From Drosophila pseudoobscura (Eukaryota; Arthropoda; Insecta; Diptera; Drosophilidae), in contig NC_046681.1 of NCBI RefSeq assembly GCF_009870125.1, forward strand, positions 20,225,001 to 20,289,000: a stretch of DNA of 64,000 bases, written 5' to 3'. This document shows, piece after piece, positions 11,725-20,459 of this stretch; the first letter of the stretch is position 1, and every line of letters begins with the position of its first letter. The notes beneath the pieces are model-generated. The model was not told the DNA's origin, did no database searches, and saw only the letters and a list, made by a program, of their open reading frames with translations. The position numbers and the translations under genes were made by a program.

Positions 11725-12718
11725 CGGTCAAAGCCGACGAGGTAATGCATGGTGCATGGTGCAGGAGGGAAGGCAATGTCGGTAATGTATATATACATAT
11801 TTTATATTATTTTGTAACTCATACCGTTAGAGCTGTGATAGGAAAAGCAGGATAGAAATATCTCAGAGAGGTGAACCTCTTGTAAACCTTTTTGTTCGTA
11901 CATTACATAGAATTTAAAAGCGCGCCAATAAATATGAAAAACAAAAATCCGAGTGTCCAGCCCTTCATGGAAAAGAACCGCGTAAAGCGATTGGCGGAGA
12001 TGTTGGTACTAATAGTGCGCGATAGGTGTCGTCCGAAAAGCGCCATCTGGTGGAATCAAAATGTACTTCTTTATTTTTAACGGAAATTTAAAAATCTAAC
12101 GTGAATATTTTTTATAAATAATAGCTTCAAAAGGCTATTTACGAATTATGTGACTCACACATTTAAGTATTCTCTAAATAATTCACAAATCCACGGCTAA
12201 ATGTGATTAAAATGTCAAAGAGAATCGCATATACAAGATAATTTTCTCCTTGAGACCACATCGGAGTGAATCTATCAGAATTATGGACTGAGCATACGTC
12301 GGAAACACGCCAGAAGTGTCTGTTAATCAAACATGCGGCCAACACGCCCTCCGACTGCCCGGAAAACGCAACGAAAATTACATTAATGGGCTCTTTACGG
12401 CTTACGCATAATTAAAGCCGTTGCCTGCTTGGTTCTGGGTCTGGTTGCGTTGCTGTTGTCTGTGAGATGAAATGCATGATTGGTTTATGAGTTAAGGCGA
12501 TGATGGTGTGCGTCCCCATCCTTCCCCTCCGCATAAGTACACAAAGGCAAAACGTGCAATACTTTATGCCCGATCTTATGGCCGAAGCAGATATAAAGCT
12601 GTTGCTCCATTCATTCAACTCGTGCATCTACTCTTTAGATGAAATTATTCAGATTTTCTTACATGCTCTGTCATTTGCAGATGTAATGCAGCTAAGTACT
12701 TGATTGGTCGTCCCTCAT
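11725..12718. other. Intergenic, no gene seen
   Basis: About 1 kb of AT-rich sequence with only short frames lacking family resemblance. It separates the LIM-only gene from dispersed-repeat copy B. It may hold the promoter of the LIM gene if the proposed leader exon near 11725-11790 is real. Confidence 0.5.
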
Positions 12719-13075
12719 TAAAGATCACAGTGTGCATCATGGTCCAGTGCGCAGGAGCCGGCTGGGAGTTCGTGATGTCAGCCGGTCGCATGGGGTGGAC
12801 AGCCGTCGTCGAGCGCACACTCCTTCGTATTAATCGGAACACCAGAAGAGGGAAGCCCTTGGAGACCTGCTAAAATAAAAGAAAGTGTTAAATAAAGTAA
12901 TAGAATAAATAATAACTTAATAAATTTACGTAGGGGGTATGAAGAGGCGATCGCGGCATAGCAGCTTGGGGCCAGAAAGGGTGTCGGCCAATTGAACTGG
13001 AGGGAATATAAAAATAAAAGAGCCAAGAAATAAGAGTCAATGCAATGGTATAAGCCGGTGCAAGGAAATACATTG
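12719..13075 (-). repeat. Dispersed repeat, copy B (partner at 9207-9600)
   Basis: Direct-orientation partner of copy A. The two are near identical from TAAAGATCACAGTGT to GCAGCTTGGGGC (12719-12972), then show looser similarity to about 13075 (GAGCCAAGAAATAAGAGTC, GGAAATACATTG). It carries the same minus-strand intron-like piece and the short AGLQGLPSSG frame. With copy A it brackets a ~3.1 kb block containing the LIM-only gene. Confidence 0.8.
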
Positions 13076-13259
13076 TTGCGAGTGCCCCCCACTCCGAGCT
13101 GGCCCATGACTAACCCACCAGAACTACATGTATGTAGTCGTAATGCAGAGTCGCGGTCGTAGCAGTGACCAACAACATTTCCTCTCGTTCTGTTATTCAT
13201 CATGTCAAGTGGTTTTTATTGTTATTGTTAATTAAATTCTGATTAAATATAGTAAGTTA

Positions 13260-13265
13260 TTTATT
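13260..13265 (-). terminator. AATAAA poly(A) signal, probable 3' end of the Ran-like transcript
   Basis: On the minus strand AATAAA directly follows an exon-like stretch that starts at 13386 after a good 3' splice site. It lies about 290 bases downstream of the Ran-like stop codon. No competing gene on that strand lies between. Confidence 0.5.
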
Positions 13266-13386
13266 GAAGATGCGAAGCTGTAAATGCTTTGCCCGTACTG
13301 GTATGAAGTCTTTTTATGTTGCCACACCTCGTGGCACGATGACATTCCGTCATCTGATGTATTGAAGCACTGGACGCCACAATGGC

Positions 13387-13448
13387 CTGAAAGGATGGAT
13401 AAATTTCAGATTACTTAGGGATTCAGAAATAAATAATCAGGCACCTAC
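13387..13448 (-). other. 62-nt intron in the probable 3' UTR of the Ran-like gene
   Basis: Minus-strand sequence shows the donor GTAGGT at 13448 and the pyrimidine-rich acceptor CCATCCTTTCAG at 13387. The 62 nt length is typical of fly introns. It lies ~100 bases 3' of the Ran-like stop. The exon after it runs open for about 40 codons to a TAA just before AATAAA, so it could instead be the last exon of a different transcript. Confidence 0.5.
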
Positions 13449-13550
13449 TTTTTAGAGTGTACTGCTGTCTGATGTGTCCGATGTAGCTGCCACACACACG
13501 CACACACGCTCTCTGTCTTGTTTTGTGTATCTGTGTATCTTCGTATGATC

Positions 13551-14141
13551 TTAAAGGTCCTTATCCTGTTCTGGCTGTCTCTCCTGGCGATTGGGCTCCA
13601 CTTGTGCCGGCAACAATGTTGTCCTCGGCATGACCTCGAGCGAGGGGTCTTTAAAAATTCTGCGCGAGAGGTGCAGAAAAGGCAGCAGTGTGTTCATATT
13701 AGTTTTAACAGACATCTTTGTACAGCGGTGGATATTCGTTGGCAGAGGGCTAGGATTGCCCAATTCTTGATCCGCCTTGTTGCCACAAACGAATTTTAGG
13801 ATGTCTGACGGGAGCATATTAGACATAGAGTAGTATTCGTCAAAGTTCTTGAATGGGTCCTTTAGGCTGAGGTCAAACATTACGATGGCGCATTGTACGT
13901 TCTTGAAAAATGGATTCCGATACTGGACGTACTCGGCCTTCCCTCCCTCCCACATTTCGAAGCAGATTGGCCCGCGAGTTGTAGGAAATATGAGTTTGAT
14001 CACCGTGATTCCAAATGTGGGCAAATACTTTTGCTCGAAATGACCCGTCAAGTGACGATGGATGAAGGTACTCTTTCCGCATCCCTCCTTGCCGACTATT
14101 ACGCACTTGAAAGTTGGAATTGGGCTGGGCCGACTAGACAT
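13551..14141 (-). CDS. Ran-like small GTPase, intronless and catalytically degenerate
   Basis: 196 residues from the ATG at 14141. It aligns with Ran almost end to end (Ran is ~216). The P-loop is GKEGCGKST (17-25), switch I keeps Thr42, the family signature HLTGHFEQKY is close to Ran, NKAD (121-124) replaces NKVD, SVK (144-146) replaces SAK, and an acidic DKDL end remains. The G3 motif is destroyed: the Ran residues Asp65, Gly68 and catalytic Gln69 are Glu, Lys and Ala here, and the following switch II is unrelated. Ran drives nuclear transport and spindle assembly; this protein should not hydrolyse GTP normally and may bind nucleotide poorly. Lack of introns suggests a retrocopy of Ran. Testis-biased Ran retrogenes have arisen repeatedly in Drosophila, so this may be one; that role is inferred. 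The frame is complete with no stop, so it is likely expressed. Confidence 0.85.
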   Translation of the reverse strand: MSSRPSPIPTFKCVIVGKEGCGKSTFIHRHLTGHFEQKYLPTFGITVIKLIFPTTRGPICFEMWEGGKAEYVQYRNPFFKNVQCAIVMFDLSLKDPFKNFDEYYSMSNMLPSDILKFVCGNKADQELGNPSPLPTNIHRCTKMSVKTNMNTLLPFLHLSRRIFKDPSLEVMPRTTLLPAQVEPNRQERQPEQDKDL

Positions 14142-14397
14142 TGTTACAAAATAGATTGAGACTTATTTGATTTTCCAGAATAAAGACACAACGACAGGCA
14201 CAGTTTAAGTGTTAGACAACGAATTCAATGACATACTATCTAAAAATTTAGGATTTTTTTGGTATTTTCTTTATGCTCGCATTTCTGCTTGAATGCTCAA
14301 AACTGTTAGCTTGGCCATTACGTCAGCCGTAAGACGTTTACTTACGTTTGAAGGGAGATACACATAAAGTGAAATATCACCATCCCATTCGTATTTG

Positions 14398-14493
14398 TTT
14401 TTATACCTGGTACTCGCAGAGTATAGAGGTATATTCGATTTGTGGTGGAAGTGGATGTGTGTAACACCCAGAAGGAAGTGTTTCCGAACCCGC
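14398..14493 (-). mobile_element. Truncated DINE-1/mini-me-like fragment
   Basis: The plus-strand text here (TTTTTATACCTGGTACTCGC, then ATTTGTGGTGGAAGTGGATG, GTGTGTAAC, CCAGAAGGAA, TTTCCGAACCC) matches the reverse complement of the right end of the element at 62545-63653, with scattered substitutions. Only the terminal ~95 bp is present. It lies between the Ran-like gene and the CCDC96-like gene. Confidence 0.75.
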
Positions 14494-14594
14494 AAAATTA
14501 ATAAACCGAAGAGACAGCGCAACCCCTGTCGGACCCTCTGTCGATATTGGGTTTTTATCATTGTAAATCAAGAAAGTAAACTTAAAAGATGTTT

Positions 14595-14604
14595 TTTATT
14601 TATT
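14595..14604 (-). terminator. Overlapping AATAAA poly(A) signals of the CCDC96-like gene
   Basis: On the minus strand CCAATAAATAAAAA gives two overlapping AATAAA hexamers about 45 bases after the stop codon at 14647. The position fits the 3' end of the upstream four-exon gene. Confidence 0.65.
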
Positions 14605-14646
14605 GGCATTGATTCTCTCGTTTCACCAAGAGCGTGATCTAAACAC

Positions 14647-17167
14647 TCAAATCTTTGCCATTCTGTCAACTAAGGTGGAAGCGCGAAGTTGATTCCTAGA
14701 TCCCTTACGATTTTTCAGTGTAATTCTAAGCTCCTCTTCGATCGTTTCGATTCTTTCGATTAGAATATCATGCTCCGCCCTTAGAACCTCGATCTCAGAT
14801 CGCTTTTTGGCAAATAACTCCAGCGTCTGGTCATAATCCGTCATGAGCTGGGGATATAACATAATACCACCTTGGTAGCGTACATCATCGAGACACTTAT
14901 AAAGCTTGTTGTGCTTTGTGTTACACCGATAGGCCTTGAGCCGCAAGTCCTGGAATTTCTGCCTCAGGGACCCGAGTATGTACTGGGCCGCCGAAAGTTT
15001 CCGGCTCAATGCCTTTCGACGACACCTCAGATGGGACACTGAATGGAGCTTGCTATTGATGAGGCTGGACGATTTTACAATGCTTAAGTTTTTGGCTAAA
15101 AATTGTACAAATTAGGAAATATTCTTGCATATCAAATGGATTACTCACACTCCAATGTCCTGCTCAAATTCTCAACCTGAGCTTCGACTGACAGATATCT
15201 GTGCATGGTGAGGTTTTCCGAAATGGTGTCCATTTCTTCCACTTTCTGAAAAGTATATTTTTATTGATCTTCCTTATGTATAGGTACTGTCTGTTCAATG
15301 ATATGTCTTACCGTTTTAATATGTGAATATGTGTGTTGCTTCAGAATCAAGTTCAGACGTGTCACAGACAACTCATCGCGCATCTTCCTTAGCCTTCTGA
15401 TTATATTTCTAGTTAACTGTGTAGGTACTCGTGAAAGGTATTAATAGATAAATCAGTTTTAAGATGTGTAGTTACAATTTTTAAATGATCTGAAACGTTT
15501 TGGCAATTAAGTATGGTACTATTTATAAGGTTCTCCAGCCGCTGAAACTGTTCATCGTCCTCAGTTCTCTTTGTGTTCTCCTCGATGACATTTCGCTCTA
15601 CCTCGTTGCGGGCTATTTCAGTAGACTTTTTTTCACGCTTAAGCCAATAGTCCAGCTCATTTAGTGCGGAAAGACAGCGAACCCGGTTGTTCTCTTTGGT
15701 AATTTCATTTGTATCCTGCTTTACTAGAGAGTACTTGCAACGGCGCACCAGGATATCGGTAATACGTTTTGATAAACTTTGGTTTATAATCTGTTCCAAA
15801 TGATGCTTATTGGCTTCAGCCAGCAGTGTATCCATGAGCTTTTCTTTGTCTAGTACTCTGTGTGTTAGCCGTTCAGGCTTTGTGGTTACGTCAATGACTT
15901 TGCAAATGAGTTCGTCCAGAAAGTCGTAGACCATTATGTTCAATTCACATGGGCTAACTTTGACGACGACCTCCGACTTCCCTTCCTCTAGATCAAAAAC
16001 GAGACTAGTACGTTTGACTGGTCCTGGGACTTCAAAGATAGTCTTAAAAGACAAATCATCATCAAAAGAATCACTTTCTTCTATTTCTGAGCTGGAGATG
16101 GCCGATAGACTAAGTCTACTCAAGTTTTGTTGAGACGGCTGGGCCTCAGACAATCCCTCATGATCTGTCTCAGTATCTCCCTTGGTGAGATTCAGGTCTG
16201 TCGAGGCGGCAGCCAACGGATCTCTGAATTTTCCCGATGGGTCCTCTGCCTTGGCCTCGTGAATTTCTTCTGAAAAATCAAACGTAGCTGTCTCATCCAG
16301 TTCATTCCAGTTGGGCAAGTCGCGGATCTGGTTAAGGATGTCCATATAACTAGTTATTTCCAAGTTTTTCTTATCACCCGTTTCGGAATTGGTATGGTCT
16401 GGTTTGCGCACTTCATCACCACCAGCATTTTCTGACCGAACAGAGATATTGTCATCTGGAGCTTTCCATTGAATATCGACTTCCGGCTTAGGTCGTTTTT
16501 TAAGAAGGTGTATACTGAAGGCATCGTTACGCTCCAATTTTTTGGCCTTTTTATGGATGGATTCTTGCGTTGCTTGGGGTCTTTTGTGGATCGATACTGT
16601 CGAACCTTTGGGCTTTTTATGGAGTGAAGTCTTTGGTCGGACCGCATGATGTTTTTTTTCAAAAGTAACGTTCGAAATAACACTAGTTTTTGCATCCAGT
16701 ATTGTTGGTGTAGAAAAGCCGCTTTTGGGGTTGGAGCTTAGTGATACTTTACTGCCGTCCTCATAGATGTGTTCGTCTTCACCGTAGATAACATTATCAG
16801 ACAATTTCACAAGAGATATTCCTTGGTCTGGAAATGGATTTGTGTCATCCTCAGGATCGTTTGCATGCAGCGGGCTTCTCTGCTTTTCATCTTCCGAATG
16901 TTTTTGAGATTTGATTTGCTTTTGAGTGCTACTATTTTTTTGAATAGATTCATGCGAGTATGCGTGAATTTTTTGAACCTTTTCATGTGCTGAGGGACTC
17001 GGTGGGGTGTTTCTGGGACTGAAAACCGATTTGGAAGTTCCAGGTACAGTTTTCCCTGGACTTTTCTTCCTCAGCTGCACTTTATTGCCTTTTGCAATTG
17101 CATGGGATCGATTTGATGACTTGCCCAAAGTCTCACTTTTCGATTTTGCTTTTTTTGATTTTGGCAT
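14647..17167 (-). CDS. Coiled-coil protein, probable CCDC96/CFAP184 family (four exons)
   Basis: I join four exons: 17167-15476, 15416-15312, 15245-15149 and 15095-14647. The introns are 59, 66 and 53 nt, with GTAACT/CAG, GTAAGA/CAG and GTGAGT/TAG borders, and the phases agree throughout. The product is about 780 residues from the ATG at 17167 (upstream codons are not ATG). The first ~330 residues are basic then acidic low-complexity sequence with a short recurring SIHK motif. The middle is helical. The last ~250 residues (from KMRDELSVTRLNLILK) are coiled coil ending RMAKI. The order and spacing of this C-terminal part, including the late GGIMLYPQLMTDYDQTLE segment, resemble the CCDC96/CCDC113 domain of ciliary proteins. 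In other species these sit on axonemal radial-spoke/N-DRC structures. In flies such a protein would act in sperm tails or sensory cilia (inferred). The family call rests on pattern memory, so other coiled-coil families remain possible. Confidence 0.7.
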
Positions 17168-18095
17168 TTCCAAAAAGGTAACAGATTAAAGGAAAGTGTG
17201 GTAAAAAATGCGTGCAGAAATTGCACAAAAAAAATAGTGTGAAATTACAAATGAACAAGTAACATGTAACTATAAAAGAATTGAATTAAGTAAGGCATAC
17301 TGAAATCATGCTTGAAGTAAAACCCTTCCAAGCAAAATTGTTAGAAAAACATAGTTTTTTATAAATTTAGAGTGCTTGAGGTGCTTAAACCAAGACTTCT
17401 TTTGCTCTAACGTGCATTCCTGACCTCTTTTGAATCTTTGCCCAAAAATCTGCCTTACATAATTTTCCATTGTCCCATTACTTATCGATAGATTCAAATA
17501 TATTTTGTATCATTTTAGGCGAGGGGTCGGCCAGGTCCTATCTTATGTGCATCACGGCCGAACATCTTCCCCTATTAACTTAATTGAATCTTAAATATAA
17601 TATACAAATCATAAAAATTCTACATGAACAATAGAGGGTGGTCTAAGTTCGCCCTCTTTCGGGAAAAAAGTAAACTTTTGTGAGCTTAAAGTCTGTTACC
17701 ATATAGCTTTTTGGCTCTGTTAATTTAGCATAATAGCTTTTCGGCTGTTAACTTTGCAGAAATAGCTTTCTCAAGTAAGGTGTTGTTCAGTATTTGTAGC
17801 TTTAAAAATAGATTGTTTTGTTTCGTCTTAAATTTAAATACATATTTCACCACTTCCTCCTCGGCTTACTGTCCCCGCTGTTGGTTTCTTTTATTCAGCT
17901 TGTATTTGTCTTATGATTTTGGATGGCACTTCGATCTGGCACTTCCGACTCCTAGACCCAGATGCCTCTGCTCACTCGGGGCTCTCTGTGCTCTGCTTTC
18001 AATGCCCTTGATGTCCGCTATGCATGATCCTGCTACGGAGAATACAAGTCTCCATTGAACAGATGATGGCATTAATTCGATCAATTGACGATGCA
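17168..18095. other. Intergenic, no gene seen
   Basis: AT-rich sequence between the start of the CCDC96-like gene and the 3' end of the first secreted-protein gene. Frames are short and unlike known proteins. The promoter of the CCDC96-like gene should lie just above 17167, but I cannot identify a TATA box with confidence. Confidence 0.5.
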
Positions 18096-18101
18096 TTTAT
18101 T
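18096..18101 (-). terminator. AATAAA poly(A) signal, candidate for the secreted protein 1 gene
   Basis: Minus-strand CCAATAAATGC lies about 210 bases after the stop at 18311. It would give a ~0.2 kb 3' UTR. Confidence 0.45.
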
Positions 18102-18310
18102 GGTGGTTTACTTGAGGTCTAACAGAACTACGCGTACGAGTATATATCAAAAATTCGATTTGTTTACAAAATATATAAAGAGAACCGACTGATAGGAGTA
18201 AGACACATATTTGATAAGGCACATCTCGTGTCCGATAGACTGGCAATAAATTAGTGAAAGCTTTTCGGTTTGCCAATGACACAGAATCCTGGGGGACTCT
18301 CCTGGGACTC

Positions 18311-20402
18311 TTAGTGGAGACAGTAGGCCACCAGGAGGGTCATCAGCGTCGAGATGAGACTGAAGTGGGTGAAGGACTTGTCTGCCACATTGTGGGCATC
18401 CTTCAGTCCCGACTCGGCGGAAAGACGTGCAGATGTAAGGCCCGGCATCTTCATGATATCCGGCTGTCCGCCCGGCGTAAGCGGAGCCAATGGCACGGAT
18501 CCTTCGGGCACAGTGAAGGGTGTCGTCGGCTGGAATGGTGCAAGATGCGCGGCGTCCGGCGATTGAGTAACTCCGGCTGCCACATTGGAAACGGAAGCCG
18601 GGGCAGGGACAGCGCCTTCGACAGCAGGAGCTGTTCCGTTAGCGGGAGCTGCTTCTGGTGGAGGTGCTGGATAGCAGGCGATCTTCTCTACTTCAATGGT
18701 CTTCGTGGCGTCATTTGGATCTGGTTCGGGTACCTTCACAGGCACACAGATGATTCCTCCAGCAGCTGGTGGAGCATTGGGGTCAGCGGGAGTCGCAGGT
18801 ACATTTGGATCAGCAGGAGCTGCCGGTGGTGCGCCAGGTGCGGGTGCTGGAGCATTCGTCTCAGCTGGTGTTGCTCCGGGCACTGCTGGTGCCTGGGGAA
18901 GTGCGGCCAAAGGAGCTATCGGAGCAAGAGGCGCTAATGGTGCGCCTCCCGGTACCTGCGGTGCAGGAGCCGCAGGAGCCGCAGCAGCCATTGGCTGCGC
19001 GGGATAGCCAGCTGGTTGCTGCACGCCTCCCGCGTTGATAACCGTCGTGCCCGATCCCACCTCGCTAGTGGTCACGGATCCCGGGGGTCCATTGTTGATA
19101 ATGATGATCTTGTCCTCGCCCCCGCCGCCGCCGCCACCACCGCCACCTCCAGAGTATGATGGCGCATGCTCCACGACTCTCGTCTGAGTGGGTGTCAAGG
19201 CGTGACCCAGAATGGCTCCTCCCAGAGCGCCAGCAATGAGACCAGTGCCTGTAAGGAGATAAAGTGTTGTCTTAGTGGGTAAATCCTCCATTGAGAACGT
19301 AATCTGTAAGTTCACCCAATCCAAAACCGGATCCAGACTTTTGTGGCGCCTGAGGATAGTAGGTGGCACCTGCGGGAAGGGCTCCTCCTGCTGGCAGGAA
19401 GGTGGCACCCGGCGGCAGACCTCCGCCCATAGGTGCCTGCGGATAGTAGGTGGCTCCCTGGGGAAGCTGTCCCGGACTGTGGTACGTGGCTCCTGCGGGA
19501 TGATAGCTGGCACCTGCAGGATACTGTCCTGCCGGGTGATAGCTGGCTCCCGCTGGTACTTGCCCTGTTGGATAATAGGTCGCTCCGTGGGGAACCTGTC
19601 CAGCCGGGTGATACGATGCTCCTGCTGGCGCATGTCCTGCAGGATGGAAGGTGGCGCCCGCCGGCACTTGTCCTGCCGGATAGTAGGTGGCTCCTTGAGG
19701 CAGCTGGCCCTGCTGACGCGGATAACTGGACTGCACGTTGTGCGCACTGCTGGCCGAGATGGGAGTGTGGTATCCGCTGCCAAATCCGCCGCCCGTGGAG
19801 TTCATTCTGGGTCTATAATTCGATGCGGGTGTGTAGTGGGGACTGGCTGCTCCTGCTCCAGCTCCGGCAGCTGCTCCTGCTCCAGCTGCTGGCCGGGAAT
19901 TTGTGTTGTAGCTGCTGCTGGGGCTGTTGCTGTGGGTGTTGGTGGCCGCCGAATAGCTTGGCGGGGCTGCATTCGGCTTGTAGGCTGGATTGTATGCCGG
20001 CGGACGCTCGTGGATGTTGGTGTGGGCTCCTCCGGCCGGATTACTGGCGGAGTATGCGGGCGGCGGACCCTGGGCCTTGGGCACATTCCATCCAATCGGT
20101 GCGGAGCTGTGACTGCTCTGCGACTGACCCATGCTCACTTTACTGGGCTGCGATTGGGTGCCGCCGGCATAGCTCAGGCGACCGATATCCGAGTGCGAGT
20201 ACGAGGGACTCGCGTGCGAGTGCGACGTGGATGTAGAGGAGGAGGTGCGACGCGGCGAGTAGCTGCCGGAACTGGATGATCGGCTCTTACTGCCGCCGCC
20301 TCCAAACCAGCGTTTGGCCTGGGCATCCTCTGCGATTAGAGCCAGGAGCAGCAGGACTACAACCAGGCTGCCACTCAGTCGCTTCAGTGGCGTATGCGAC
20401 AT
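18311..20402 (-). CDS. Secreted low-complexity protein 1 with GAT/SYxP repeats (two exons)
   Basis: Exon 1 is 20402-19316 and exon 2 is 19248-18311. The 67-nt intron has GTGAAC/TTACAG borders in phase 1, giving about 674 residues. I chose the ATG at 20402 because it opens a classical signal peptide (MSHTPLKRLSGSLVVVLLLL then an AQA cleavage site before KRWFGGGG). Next come Ser/Tyr-rich sequence (~30-230), about ten GA[TS][YF]xP repeats (~240-350), and a small glycine-alanine hydrophobic stretch at the exon junction (GTGLIAGALGGAILGHAL). These are followed by polyglycine, the tract IIIINNG, a long Ala/Pro region, a two-cysteine motif (IICVPVKV, then EVEKIACYPAPP), and a hydrophobic C-terminal tail (FSLISTLMTLLVAYCLH) that could be a GPI-anchor signal. 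The paralogue at 24956-26053 shares the whole order and the intron. I do not recognise a characterised function. It is probably an extracellular or surface structural protein; this is inference. Confidence 0.82.
19340..19695 (-). repeat. Coding repeats, about ten GA[TS][YF]xP units
   Basis: Within exon 1 of secreted protein 1 the motifs GATYYP, GATFHP, GASYHP and variants recur about ten times, separated by AGQVP-like linkers. The array is imperfect, so copy number may vary between strains. Confidence 0.75.
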
Positions 20403-20452
20403 GCTGCAAGAGATCATCAACACTCAATTACTCACAATTATCTCAATTGGTG

Positions 20453-20458
20453 CTTATA
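20453..20458 (-). promoter_or_regulatory. Possible TATA box of the secreted protein 1 gene
   Basis: On the minus strand TATAAG lies in an AT-rich stretch 51-56 bases upstream of the chosen ATG. A start site about 30 bases downstream would leave a leader of roughly 25 bases. No clear initiator motif is visible. Confidence 0.35.
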
Positions 20459-20459
20459 A

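Noticed and set aside
14647..15412. Reading the C-terminal coiled coil as a separate 130-residue gene
   Set aside because: Its apparent start is GTG inside an exon, and three consensus introns with matching phases link it to the upstream 586-codon frame.
18960..19250. True homology of secreted protein 1 to prion proteins
   Set aside because: The similarity is limited to a Gly/Ala-rich patch and could arise from composition alone. Recorded only as a low-interest observation.
19272..19783. Reading secreted protein 1 as two separate overlapping genes
   Set aside because: A 67-nt phase-1 intron with good borders joins the two frames, and the paralogue has its intron at the same position.
18254..20279. 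Long plus-strand frames opposite secreted protein 1
   Set aside because: Antisense shadows of GC-rich, low-complexity coding sequence. The minus strand has the signal peptide, intron and paralogue.
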